Notes under the pieces: generated by a model
Databases searched by the model: none
Told to the model about the DNA's origin: nothing
The model's input: only the letters and a program-made list of their open reading frames with translations
NCBI GenBank assembly: GCA_023426125.1
Contig: JAFABI010000100.1
Coordinates: 99,534-163,533 of the forward strand
Direction of reading: 5' to 3'
Source: Bacillota bacterium
Lineage (GTDB): Bacteria; Bacillota; Clostridia; Acetivibrionales; DTU013
Length of the DNA stretch: 64,000 nucleotides
In this document: piece by piece, positions 32,057-40,827 of the stretch
Layout: every line of letters starts with the position of its first letter
Numbering within the stretch: position 1 is the first letter of the stretch
Program-made: the position numbers and the translations under genes

Positions 32057-33682
32057 TTATTTATCAATCGGTCCAATTCTCACATCCGCGCCGTCTCTGT
32101 ATAAGGTGCAATATTGCAGGTTTTCCCTCACATACATAAGGCAGGAACCGATGGCGACTTTTGTTCCCGGATAGATTACGTTGAAGCATCTTATTTTACC
32201 AAACGCCTCCTGCTGAAGATTTGCTTCAATCCTTTGCATTTCCTCTTTTATTTCCGCGATCCTATTGGTAAAAAACACCCTGGTCCGCACGCTTTTCGTC
32301 ATCATTTCCTGCTTGTCGGGCGTCAGGGCGCCGGCAAATTCCAGCTTTTTCAATATGGCGATGGCCTGCTCGGCTTTTTTCAAGTCGGCTTCCAGCGTAT
32401 TCAGCTCTTCCTTCAAAGCTTTGTAACGTTCTCTGAGCGAGGGGTCCACACCCACTTCAATGTCTGTTACCGTGGCCATGTGCGAGCCGATGACCTTGGC
32501 GACAATTTCCTTTCCCACCTTGCAGCTGCCGCCGACCAAAAGGCCCTTCCTGCCGGAAAGCTCCAGCTTGTTGCCGCATTTGATACTGCTGTGCATTACG
32601 GCTTCCGAGCTGATGTTGTTTTTTGCTTCTATATTGCTGTATTCTATGTATCTGGCAATAATATCGCCTTTGCTTATCAAAGCGCCTTTGCCCATTCCCT
32701 GCATTCCTCTTCGGAGGATAATGTCGCCGCCTGCTTTTATAACGGCGCCTTCTACAACGCCCCAGACCTCCACATTGCCTCCGGCTTCAATGGAAAAGCC
32801 CGAAAGGACATTCCCGCGGACACTGACATTTCCCACAAAACTAATGTTGCCTGTGGAATTGTCAACATCGGCAGGTACTTCATAGGTGGAAAAAACATTA
32901 ATTTTACCTTCAATATATTGAACCTGGCCGTCGATGTTGGATACAACGGCTAAACCGTCTTCGCTCAAGGCTACGTTTCTACCTTTGGGTAAAACCGCCA
33001 CCTTTCCTTCCGCAGGATAAACATCGGTTCCGTAAACGGTTTTTCCAAGTACCCCGGGCACCGGCGGAACCAGCTCGCAAAGCTTCTGTCCCTTCGTTAC
33101 GCTTTCGATCAGGTTGAGCTCTCTGAAATCAACTCTTCCATCCTCCATAATGGCAGGTTTTCCATCCCTTTTGATGTCAAAATAGAATTGGACCCGTCCA
33201 TTCTGGCCATTTACCGGCATCATGCCTTCGGCCACGCAAAACATTTCGTTAAATACCGGATAATGGACCACGGTCTCCAAATTCACCCGGTTGATGCCAT
33301 ACAGGACGCCGTTTTTGGTCAAGGCCTCCAGGACTTCCTCCATCGTCAGCATCCTTCCGCCTTCGGGAGAATTGAAGGAAATAAAGGCTTTCATTTTGTC
33401 GGGAGTAACCATTACATTGACGGACGCGTTGAGTTTCACCTCTTCCTGAGGTTCGGCGATCTTAACGGGAGTCCTGTCCGCTTTTTTGACAGCCGCTTCG
33501 ACAATTTCCCTGGAATAGCCACGAACCAGCTTCTTTGCCAATTTGTCGAAAACATCCCTGGCTTCTGCCGGCTTCGTCTTATCCACAGACGGATAGACGG
33601 AAAGAAACACTCCATCCTCCCTGTAGCTAAGCTCAAAAAAACCGCTATTTAAATTATTCCCTGTGGTTTTCGAATCACTCAA
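32057..33682 (-). CDS. FapA-type DUF342 polymer-binding protein
   Basis: The 541-residue protein has the DUF342/FapA layout: a disordered lead, a domain at about residues 60-250 (ELVPPVPGVLGKTVYG is the hallmark), and a right-handed beta-helix of short G-D/N repeats at about 255-400 (SVRGNVLSGFSIEAGGNVEV, then GGDIILRRGMQGMGKG). A coiled coil (about 420-490) and a terminal beta domain complete it. The start is TTG with GGAGGG seven bases upstream. FapA in Vibrio works in flagellar assembly and glucose signalling; here the gene follows sigD within the motility operon, which suggests a motility link. Confidence 0.82.
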   Translation of the reverse strand: MSDSKTTGNNLNSGFFELSYREDGVFLSVYPSVDKTKPAEARDVFDKLAKKLVRGYSREIVEAAVKKADRTPVKIAEPQEEVKLNASVNVMVTPDKMKAFISFNSPEGGRMLTMEEVLEALTKNGVLYGINRVNLETVVHYPVFNEMFCVAEGMMPVNGQNGRVQFYFDIKRDGKPAIMEDGRVDFRELNLIESVTKGQKLCELVPPVPGVLGKTVYGTDVYPAEGKVAVLPKGRNVALSEDGLAVVSNIDGQVQYIEGKINVFSTYEVPADVDNSTGNISFVGNVSVRGNVLSGFSIEAGGNVEVWGVVEGAVIKAGGDIILRRGMQGMGKGALISKGDIIARYIEYSNIEAKNNISSEAVMHSSIKCGNKLELSGRKGLLVGGSCKVGKEIVAKVIGSHMATVTDIEVGVDPSLRERYKALKEELNTLEADLKKAEQAIAILKKLEFAGALTPDKQEMMTKSVRTRVFFTNRIAEIKEEMQRIEANLQQEAFGKIRCFNVIYPGTKVAIGSCLMYVRENLQYCTLYRDGADVRIGPIDK

Positions 33683-33707
33683 AACCTGGCCCTCCCCCTC
33701 CGGCTAA

Positions 33708-34478
33708 TTATTCATGCAGCAAGGATTTGTGCCTCGCCAGCTTGCCTCGCAATCTCATGATTGCCTTGGTATGAAGCTGAGATATACGGGATTCTGACAC
33801 CTTCATTATCGCACTTATTTCTTTTAGTGTCAATTCTTCATAATAGTACAGCGAAAGTACCGTTTTCTCCTTTTCAGGAAGCTTGTTTATCGCATCTCCC
33901 AGCAGATTTTTCAATTCGCTGAGCTCCACCTGAAGCTCCGGTCTGTCCTCACGGGTTGCATTGGGTACGTCGACGCCTATTTCATAATTTTGCTCCAAAA
34001 AATCCTCTAACGACACCATGGAGGAAACATTGACTTCATTCAGCAGTTTATAGAATTCATCAATGGAAATCCCCAGTTTCTCCGAGACCTCTTTATCGGA
34101 GGCCGAATGCCCCAGCTCATTTTCAATTTCCCAGTAGGCCTTTTCCAGCTCTTTACTCTTTTGCCGCAAGGACCTGGGCACCCAATCCATCTCCCTGATG
34201 CTGTCAATGATGGAGCCCCGTATCCTGAGAGAGGCATAGGTTTCAAATTTGACACCCTTGCCGACATCAAACTTGTCGATGGCGTCAATAAGCCCAAAAA
34301 CACCAAATCCCACCAGATCGTCATACTCCACATTGGAGCCGAAGTAGATGTTCAACCTGCCGGCGATGAATTTGATGAGATGCGAATACTCAAGGATCAG
34401 CGTCTCTCTTATGGAAGGGTCTCTTGTATTATGGTACTGTTTCCACAGATCATTCTGTCTGTTACTGCTAGTTGACAT
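33708..34478 (-). CDS. sigD: Flagellar sigma factor (FliA/SigD family)
   Basis: The 256-residue protein has region 2 (YDDLVGFGVFGLIDAIDKFD), region 3 (WVPRSLRQKSKELEKAYWEI) and region 4 (LTLKEISAIMKVSESRISQL), matching SigD/FliA/WhiG. It drives late flagellar and chemotaxis genes and is normally held by FlgM, which is not encoded here. Start choice: GGAGGCTAAA lies directly before ATG 34478, so the ATG at 34490, which contains that site, is rejected. The order cheC-cheD-(34527 gene)-sigD is that of the Bacillus operon, with one extra gene. Confidence 0.94.
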   Translation of the reverse strand: MSTSSNRQNDLWKQYHNTRDPSIRETLILEYSHLIKFIAGRLNIYFGSNVEYDDLVGFGVFGLIDAIDKFDVGKGVKFETYASLRIRGSIIDSIREMDWVPRSLRQKSKELEKAYWEIENELGHSASDKEVSEKLGISIDEFYKLLNEVNVSSMVSLEDFLEQNYEIGVDVPNATREDRPELQVELSELKNLLGDAINKLPEKEKTVLSLYYYEELTLKEISAIMKVSESRISQLHTKAIMRLRGKLARHKSLLHE

Positions 34479-34526
34479 TTTAGCCTCCATGCCCCCTACT
34501 TTTCATTCGTATACTATTCAAAATTA

Positions 34527-34898
34527 TTACTTTGTTTTTGACGCAATGACCTGGCTGACGGTCAAAGGAGTAAAATCGTCAAAATCATCTGCAACAAGAT
34601 CCACCTTGTGTTCACCCGGCTGCACCGTCTGAGTTCCTTTTGGGGAAGCCTCGCCCGCCATCGCCTCATCCTGCGCCTTCTCTTCCAGTAGTCGCTGTTC
34701 TTCTTTTTCCCTCATTTCATCCTTTATCGCGTTTAATGTGTTTCGGACAATACCGCCAAGGATATAAAAAACCACCAGCACAACGGCCATTCTTAAATAG
34801 ACCGTCTGAGCAGCCGAACCGGATATGTAACTGATTAATCCTACAACAACCGCCATGGATCCGCCAAGCAGAAACGGCAATTTGTGGATACTCTCCAT
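34527..34898 (-). CDS. Two-helix membrane protein of the che-sigD junction
   Basis: The 123-residue protein has two hydrophobic helices (about residues 8-28 and 34-52), then a charged coiled coil (KDEMREKEEQRLLEEKAQDE) and an acidic tail (VADDFDDFTPLTVSQVI). The C-terminus faces the cytoplasm if the inside-positive rule holds. GGAG upstream supports the start. I know no function. The place between cheD and sigD appears conserved in some Clostridia, so a role in motility is likely by context alone. Confidence 0.65.
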   Translation of the reverse strand: MESIHKLPFLLGGSMAVVVGLISYISGSAAQTVYLRMAVVLVVFYILGGIVRNTLNAIKDEMREKEEQRLLEEKAQDEAMAGEASPKGTQTVQPGEHKVDLVADDFDDFTPLTVSQVIASKTK

Positions 34899-34901
34899 TT
34901 G

Positions 34902-35387
34902 CTAGATCTCCTTTACACCATGTCCAATGGTCTTAATAAGCAGTTTACCGTCCCCGGAGGAAAGCTCGATGGTCCTTCCGAAATTTCCTCCCGTATCTTC
35001 CGCCAATATGGGTATTTTCATTTTTCCCAGCGATTCCTTTGCCGAAACCACATTGCGCCATCCGATCCGCATCATCTCGGATGTATCGCCGAAGGAAAAC
35101 ATCTGCGCCCCGCCTGCCAGTTTTGCAACAATGCAGGCTTTGTTCGCTCCCAGCCTGCACATGTCGTCAACCAACTTCACAATGGCCGTATCTGCAAATT
35201 TGGCTATATTTGTATTGTTTCTGGCCTGCAAGCTTGAAGGTAACATAACGTGCGCCAGTCCGGCGATTTTCCTTTGCGGGTCATAAAGCGCGATTCCTAC
35301 ACAGGATCCCAGCCCCAAAGTCGTAAGAATGCATGGATGCTTTGATGACTGCAGGTCGGCCATTCCTACTTTTATAACGTTGTCCAT
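34902..35387 (-). CDS. cheD: Chemoreceptor glutamine deamidase CheD
   Basis: The 161-residue protein has the catalytic set of the CheD family: T23, C29 (GLGSCVGIALYD) and H46 (AGLAHVMLP). It deamidates receptor glutamines and binds CheC, raising its CheY-P phosphatase activity. The ATG directly follows the cheC stop (TAAATG), a sign of translational coupling. It is a normal family length. Confidence 0.94.
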   Translation of the reverse strand: MDNVIKVGMADLQSSKHPCILTTLGLGSCVGIALYDPQRKIAGLAHVMLPSSLQARNNTNIAKFADTAIVKLVDDMCRLGANKACIVAKLAGGAQMFSFGDTSEMMRIGWRNVVSAKESLGKMKIPILAEDTGGNFGRTIELSSGDGKLLIKTIGHGVKEI

Positions 35388-36008
35388 TTATCCAGTAACC
35401 CCTAAAGCTTTCAATAAAATATCATAGGTTTCCACATCCGGTACCAGGAAGAAATCACCGACAACTTTTTCGTCTCCGTCTGAAAACTCTGTCTCAATAT
35501 AAAGGACGGTATCCCCAACCTTGCCGAATTCAATTGCCGGAACGCTCAGGATTGCGCCGGCCATGTCAATGGCAAGCTCCGGTACAGAGGGCTTGATCTT
35601 CAGGTTTGTCAAGGCGGACAACGCGGAGAGGTAGGATCCGGCAAGGATATTTCCGATCTCTTTGAGGGCTGAAACTTCCAATTCCGAAAACTCATGCAAT
35701 TCGCCCGACTGACGCCCCATCAGCATATCAACCAACAATGCGGCATCTTTAAGCTGCAGGATGAACATGATGTTGCCGGTAAGGTCCCCTGCAACCTTCA
35801 GCAAAATGCCTGCAACAATGCTCTCAGCGCTGCCAAGAGTTTCGCTGACATCCCAGAACTCCATGATTTTGACCCTTGGAACCTCCATGTCCACTTTCCT
35901 GTTGAGCATCTTTGCCAGCGCAGTGGCTGCATTGCCTGCCCCGATATTGCCAATCTCTTTCAGTACGTCAATTTGCAAATTGTTTAAATCATCAATACCC
36001 TGAACCAT
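35388..36008 (-). CDS. cheC: CheY-P phosphatase CheC
   Basis: The 206-residue protein carries two phosphatase-type helices with E-x2-N: LKEIGNIGAGNAATALAKML ending in P, and LKEIGNILAGSYLSALSALT ending in P. These match the CheC family signature. It dephosphorylates CheY-P and is stimulated by CheD. AAAGGAG upstream lies at the edge of the TAACGA repeat. Confidence 0.94.
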   Translation of the reverse strand: MVQGIDDLNNLQIDVLKEIGNIGAGNAATALAKMLNRKVDMEVPRVKIMEFWDVSETLGSAESIVAGILLKVAGDLTGNIMFILQLKDAALLVDMLMGRQSGELHEFSELEVSALKEIGNILAGSYLSALSALTNLKIKPSVPELAIDMAGAILSVPAIEFGKVGDTVLYIETEFSDGDEKVVGDFFLVPDVETYDILLKALGVTG

Positions 36009-36022
36009 GCAACATCTCCTTT

Positions 36023-36120
36023 ATAACGACCTAATTCAAAGGAAATTTGTCGGTTGTAGACAAATTTCCTTACCGCAGGGAGTTTCAACGAGGCGGGGGA
36101 TATTTTTGTCGCCTCGTTAT
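36023..36120. repeat. Intact 98-bp TAACGA element with two hairpins
   Basis: The inverted ends are ATAACGA and TCGTTAT. Inside, GGAAATTTGTC/GACAAATTTCC (11 bp) and AACGAGGCG/CGCCTCGTT (9 bp) form two hairpins. The insertion-split copy at 31471-31668 shares this sequence. It lies in the cheW-cheC gap and ends just before the cheC ribosome binding site. Confidence 0.7.
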
Positions 36121-36171
36121 TTCATGCAGGGGCGGCCATCGGCAGTCCGTCCTTATTGCCGCCGCCCATAT

Positions 36172-36660
36172 TCATACGGATGCGCCAATAGCGCCCTGCA
36201 TCAGTTCGACGCCCTCCGAAAGGCTTATCAGCTTGTCAAGGTTGAGCAGGGTGACAATCCTTCCGTTGATTTTACCGACACCGAACAAATACTCGGCTGA
36301 AAGCACCCCTCCGAAGTTTGTTACGTTTTCTATGGATTCCTCGTCCAGCTCAACAACTTCAGCTACCGCATCCACAATGAGCCCTATGACTATTTCGTCC
36401 AATTTGACGATAATAATCCTTGTTTCTTCCGTATCTTCCATTTCCGGAAGGCCAAACCTTCTGCGCAGATGGATTATGGGAATGATCTCGCCCCTTAAGT
36501 TTATGACGCCCTTCAGGAATGCAGGTGTTTTGGGCACTCTGGCGATATTCATGTCCTTTTCGATGATGGTGGTTATTTTCTGGATATCGATCCCATATTC
36601 TTCATTTCCCAGCTTGAATACCAGAAATTTTTTCAAAGCTGTCGTTATAATCTCATCCAT
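36172..36660 (-). CDS. cheW: Chemotaxis coupling protein CheW
   Basis: The 162-residue protein has the CheW SH3-like fold: FLVFKLGNEEYGIDIQKITT, NLRGEIIPIIHLRRRFG, IVGLIVDAVAEVVEL in context and INGRIVTLLNLDKLI. It links receptors to CheA. The last residues (MQGAIGASV) are encoded by DNA resembling the family B palindrome, so the tail may be repeat-derived. The rest is regular. Confidence 0.95.
   Translation of the reverse strand: MDEIITTALKKFLVFKLGNEEYGIDIQKITTIIEKDMNIARVPKTPAFLKGVINLRGEIIPIIHLRRRFGLPEMEDTEETRIIIVKLDEIVIGLIVDAVAEVVELDEESIENVTNFGGVLSAEYLFGVGKINGRIVTLLNLDKLISLSEGVELMQGAIGASV
36177..36200. repeat. Degenerate family B palindrome inside the cheW 3' end
   Basis: CGGATGCGCCAATAGCGCCC then TGCA resembles GCGGACGCGCTAATAGCGCG/CCCTGCA at 27394 with few changes. 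It falls within the last CheW codons. Confidence 0.4.
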
Positions 36661-36699
36661 ACGGTACGCCCCCCTTATTCTCTCTATCCTGATTTTCCA

Positions 36700-38790
36700 T
36701 TAATGCACCAGTGAATTAACATCCAGAATCAAGGCAACATTTCCGTCGCCCAGGATGGTGGCGCTTGATATTATCTTTATGCCTGAAAGGTATTTGCCAA
36801 GGGACTTCTGGACGATTTCCTGCTGGCCGAGAATCCTGTCCACAACCAGCCCGAAAAGCCTGTCCCCCTTTTTCACAATTACCAGCTTTAGCGTTTTTTG
36901 TACGGTTTCGCTGCCCGTCGCAGGTACTTCCAGTACTTTGTCCAGCCTGATCACCGGTATGATGGTATTCCGCAGAAGCACTACTTCCTGCTTTTGCACC
37001 AACTTAATCTCATCAGGCGTTATATTTGTGATTTGCTGGATGGAGCTCAACTGGAGGGCATATTTCTCATTGCCCACCAGTACCAGCAATGCCTGAATAA
37101 TGGCAAGGGTGAGCGGCAACCGGATGATGAACTTGCTGCCTTTGCCCATCTCGCTTTCCACATCCACCGTGCCGCCCAGGGCTTCGATTTTGGTTTTGAC
37201 AACGTCCAAACCGACGCCCCTGCCGGATAGATCTGTCACTTTGTCCGCCGTGCTGAAGCTTGGCTTGAAAAGGAAATCGATGATATCCTTTTTGGACATG
37301 CCGGAAGCGATTTCCTTGCTGACCAGGCCTCTTTCGATGGCCTTTTTCTTGACCTTTTCCACATTGATTCCCTGGCCGTCTTCTTCAACTTCGATCACAA
37401 CGTTGTTTCCATCCTGATAGGCTCTGAGATAGATATTGCCGTTGTCAGGTTTCCCCATCTCCCTGCGTTTCTCGACCGATTCTATCCCATGGTCCACCGC
37501 ATTTCTGAGCAGATGGATGAGAGGTTCTCCGATTTCATCAATTACCGTCCTGTCCAGCTCGGTTTCTTCACCGGACATGACCAGCTCCGCTTCCTTGCCC
37601 AGATCCCTGGTGATATCCCTGATCATTCTCGGAAAGCGGTTGAACACTGTCTCAACAGGAACCATTCTGACTTTCATAACGGCATCATGGAGATTTGTCG
37701 TAATCCTTTCCAGGTATTCGATGGTCTCAATATAATCCGGCGTCCTTTCAATGCCTTCCAGGCCTTCCAGCCTTGTTTTCTGGATAATCAGCTCGCTTAC
37801 CAGGTTCAGCAGCACGTCGAGGCGGTCTATATCCACCCTTACGGTTTTTCCGGTCTTTGCCTTTTTCACGCTGGCATCCTCTTTTTGCTGAGCCGACTCG
37901 TTGTCAGCTTCAATTGCCGGCTGTACATCATCCGGCTTCTCCCTTTCTTTTTCCTTTAAAACGTTTGCCGGAGCTTCGGGCTTCGCCGCCGTTTCCTCAA
38001 TGGTTTTAACGGGCGGAAGGGCTTTTATCAAAACACGTTCTACCTCTGAAACGGAGTTCAGCTCTCTGTTGAACAACTCGGCATCTTCCCTGGTAACCAC
38101 AACCACCGTGAATTCATTTTCAAATTTTTCATCTTCAATATCCTGAACCTTGGGTTCCGACTTTATCACTTCGGAATATTTTTCCAGCGTCCTGAAAATG
38201 ATAAAGGCTCTGGCTGACTTCAACAGGCAGCCCTTATTCAGGATCACGGTAATCTGGTAAGCCCGGTTGTCAATCTCATAGGCTTTGTTGATAACATTTT
38301 GTTCATACTGGTTTATTACTATTTCCTTCTGCTGCTCCTGTGGTTCGGAAACAGCAGCTGCAGCTGTACCTGAAGAAGCCTGAGGTTCTTCTATCGTGGA
38401 GTCTGCCTTGTTCTTGCTTATACCGGTAAGAGCCTGTATGATCTCCAGGTACTCCTCACTGCCTTCCGTACCGGACTCGACAATATTGTTCGTATAATTC
38501 TCCAATGCATCCAGGCATTTAAACAGGAGATCCACCAATTTTGTAGATACCTTCAGTTCGTTGCTTCTGAGTGCGTGCAGCACGTCCTCCATATCGTGTG
38601 TAAGCCTGGACATCCTGCTGAAACCCATCGTTCCGGACATCCCTTTTAATGTATGGGCAACCCTGAAGATTTCATTTAGAATTGAACCGTCTTCAGGCGT
38701 TTTTTCCAACTGAAGCAGGCATTGATTGAGACTTTGCAAATGTTCCTTTGTCTCTTCAATAAAAATTTCCAGATATTGACTCATGTCCAT
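36700..38790 (-). CDS. cheA: Chemotaxis histidine kinase CheA
   Basis: The 696-residue protein has P1 with the phosphorylated H46 (RVAHTLKGMSG), a P2-like region (about residues 170-270), an acidic linker, P3 dimerisation, a P4 ATPase (HLLRNAVDHGIE N-box; DLSGRGVGLDVVKTKIEALG) and a P5 CheW-like domain (LPLTLAIIQALLVLVGNEKY). It phosphorylates CheY and CheB. It follows cheB by 3 bases. Every catalytic block looks intact. Confidence 0.96.
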   Translation of the reverse strand: MDMSQYLEIFIEETKEHLQSLNQCLLQLEKTPEDGSILNEIFRVAHTLKGMSGTMGFSRMSRLTHDMEDVLHALRSNELKVSTKLVDLLFKCLDALENYTNNIVESGTEGSEEYLEIIQALTGISKNKADSTIEEPQASSGTAAAAVSEPQEQQKEIVINQYEQNVINKAYEIDNRAYQITVILNKGCLLKSARAFIIFRTLEKYSEVIKSEPKVQDIEDEKFENEFTVVVVTREDAELFNRELNSVSEVERVLIKALPPVKTIEETAAKPEAPANVLKEKEREKPDDVQPAIEADNESAQQKEDASVKKAKTGKTVRVDIDRLDVLLNLVSELIIQKTRLEGLEGIERTPDYIETIEYLERITTNLHDAVMKVRMVPVETVFNRFPRMIRDITRDLGKEAELVMSGEETELDRTVIDEIGEPLIHLLRNAVDHGIESVEKRREMGKPDNGNIYLRAYQDGNNVVIEVEEDGQGINVEKVKKKAIERGLVSKEIASGMSKKDIIDFLFKPSFSTADKVTDLSGRGVGLDVVKTKIEALGGTVDVESEMGKGSKFIIRLPLTLAIIQALLVLVGNEKYALQLSSIQQITNITPDEIKLVQKQEVVLLRNTIIPVIRLDKVLEVPATGSETVQKTLKLVIVKKGDRLFGLVVDRILGQQEIVQKSLGKYLSGIKIISSATILGDGNVALILDVNSLVH

Positions 38791-38793
38791 AAA

Positions 38794-39849
38794 CTATAAC
38801 ACCCCCAAATTTTTGACAATCTCATTTGCTATTCGATTAAGAGGCACCACCGTATCCACCATGCCGGTTTGTACGGCAGACCTCGGCATTCCGTACACTA
38901 CGCAGGATTTTTCATCCTGGGATATGATAAAACCTTTATTGCGTTTTTTTATATTACGGATCCCTTCGCTCCCGTCCGCCCCCATCCCGGTCATGATCAC
39001 GCCAATGACGTGGGGATATCCGGTCTCTGCAATGGAATTCATCAACACGTTTACCGAAGGCCTGTGGCCGCCCACCGTGGGATTCTGGTCCAGCATTGTC
39101 CTCAGGGTGCCGTCCGGGCTTCTCCGCACCGTCATATGGTAATCCCCCGGGGCAATATACACGTGCCCCTGCCTGATTATATCCTCATTTTCAGCTTCCT
39201 TGACGGTAAGGTCGCTAAGGCTGTTCAACCGTTCGGCCAGGGATTTTGTAAACCCGGGCGGCATATGCTGTACCACAAGGATGGCCGCAGGTATGTTTCC
39301 CGGTATATAGGGTATGACTTCCTGCAATGCCTTCGGACCGCCTGTTGACGTACCGATGGCAACAATTGTTTTCAGGGTCGAACCGCTATCCGCCGCAAGG
39401 GCTTTTGAAATCTTTACCTTGCTGTGGGCGGCAACCTTGCCCTTCTTTACGTTTCTGACCATCCGTATCTTGTCAACGATCTCCTGTCTTTTCTCATCTC
39501 CGTTGATATCAAACAAGCCGGTGGGTTTTGCTATAAAGTCCACGGCGCCTGCCTCAAGCGCCTCAATGGTAGCTCTGGCACCGCCCTGCGTATGGTTGCT
39601 CAGCATAATCACCGGGACATTTGTTATTTTTTGAAGCTCCCGTAAACAGCTGAGTCCATCCATCACCGGCATTTCCACATCCAGCGTGATAACATCCGGA
39701 TTGAGCTCCCTTGCCCTTTGCAATGCTTCGCATCCATCCTTGGCAGTGCCGACCACATTTATGTCTCCGGCACTTTTCAGGATGTCGGAAATGATTCTCC
39801 TCATGAAAGCCGAATCGTCAACCACCAATACATTCATCAGATCGGACAT
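38794..39849 (-). CDS. cheB: Receptor methylesterase/deamidase CheB
   Basis: The 351-residue protein has a receiver domain (VLVVDDSAFMRR; phospho-acceptor D57 in TLDVEMPVMDG; K in IAKP) and a methylesterase domain with a Ser in GTSTGGPKAL, His in VQHMPPGF and Asp in TGMGADGSEG. It demethylates receptors in adaptation. No cheR is in the window, so the methyltransferase must be elsewhere. The start could also be the in-frame ATG four codons later. Confidence 0.95.
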   Translation of the reverse strand: MSDLMNVLVVDDSAFMRRIISDILKSAGDINVVGTAKDGCEALQRARELNPDVITLDVEMPVMDGLSCLRELQKITNVPVIMLSNHTQGGARATIEALEAGAVDFIAKPTGLFDINGDEKRQEIVDKIRMVRNVKKGKVAAHSKVKISKALAADSGSTLKTIVAIGTSTGGPKALQEVIPYIPGNIPAAILVVQHMPPGFTKSLAERLNSLSDLTVKEAENEDIIRQGHVYIAPGDYHMTVRRSPDGTLRTMLDQNPTVGGHRPSVNVLMNSIAETGYPHVIGVIMTGMGADGSEGIRNIKKRNKGFIISQDEKSCVVYGMPRSAVQTGMVDTVVPLNRIANEIVKNLGVL

Positions 39850-39915
39850 AACCCCAATATCAACCCTTTTTCCCCAATTTGCACTGCTTGTTATCTATGT
39901 ATTTCACTGCTTGAA

Positions 39916-40827
39916 TCATGCCTTCATGATACTCACCAGTCTGTTTATGAACCCTTTCACCCCATAGTCCCTCAGGGCTTGCACATTGCTTCCGCTATCC
40001 ACCAGCTTTCCCGACAATTCCTTGATGTGGCGCGCCGCCTGGCTCCTGGGATAACAGATCAAAAAGGGCTGCTGCTGCTTCACCGCTTTCATGACTGCAT
40101 CATCCTGCAGGATGAAACCGACGGGGTCCAGCTTGATGCCCAAAAACTTGTCTGCCACCAGCATAAGCTTATTGGCTATGTCATTGGCTTCATTTACACT
40201 TTCAGCCCTGTTGATGACCACCTTGACCCTTTTGGCCCTGTCACGGTTGGACACCATTTTTATCAAGGCATACGCATCCGTAATGGACGTAGGCTCCGGT
40301 GTTGTGACAAGGAGTATGTCGTCTGCGGCCATGACGAAGCTCATTACGTTCTCCGACAGTCCCGCTCCGGTATCAATCAGTATGATATCCGCTATCCTGT
40401 CAAGAAGGGATATGTTTTCCATAAATCTCGCAAGCTGGTTCTTCTCCAGTTTGACCAGTTCTTCCACTCCGGAGCCGCCAGAGATGAATTTAATGTTGTT
40501 AGGCCCTTCCGAAAGAATCTCCAGAATGTTTTTTTTGTTCTTTATCACATCCACCAGCGTATACCGCGGAACAATGCCAAACAATACATCGATATTTGCC
40601 AGTCCGAAGTCGGCATCCAGTATAACCACCCTTAACCCCTTTTCACTTAATGCGATGGCCAGGTTGATGGTGATGTTGGTTTTGCCTACCCCACCTTTTC
40701 CGCTGGTAACGGTAACAACCCTGGCAGATCGTCTTGGCTGCTGAAAAGGAAATTGCGGCTGGCTCGCTGCATGCTTGAGTTTTAAATTATCAATAACCTG
40801 CCTTAATCTTTCAGCTTGATCATTCAT
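39916..40827 (-). CDS. flhG: MinD-like flagellar number regulator FlhG
   Basis: The 303-residue ParA/MinD ATPase has the deviant Walker A SGKGGVGKTN, DADFGLANIDVLFG and DTGAGLSENVMSFV, and ends in a helical segment. A short N-terminal helix (ERLRQVIDNL) would stimulate the FlhF GTPase, as in Bacillus YlxH. It controls flagellar number and C-ring assembly. The ATG directly follows the flhF stop. Confidence 0.92.
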   Translation of the reverse strand: MNDQAERLRQVIDNLKLKHAASQPQFPFQQPRRSARVVTVTSGKGGVGKTNITINLAIALSEKGLRVVILDADFGLANIDVLFGIVPRYTLVDVIKNKKNILEILSEGPNNIKFISGGSGVEELVKLEKNQLARFMENISLLDRIADIILIDTGAGLSENVMSFVMAADDILLVTTPEPTSITDAYALIKMVSNRDRAKRVKVVINRAESVNEANDIANKLMLVADKFLGIKLDPVGFILQDDAVMKAVKQQQPFLICYPRSQAARHIKELSGKLVDSGSNVQALRDYGVKGFINRLVSIMKA

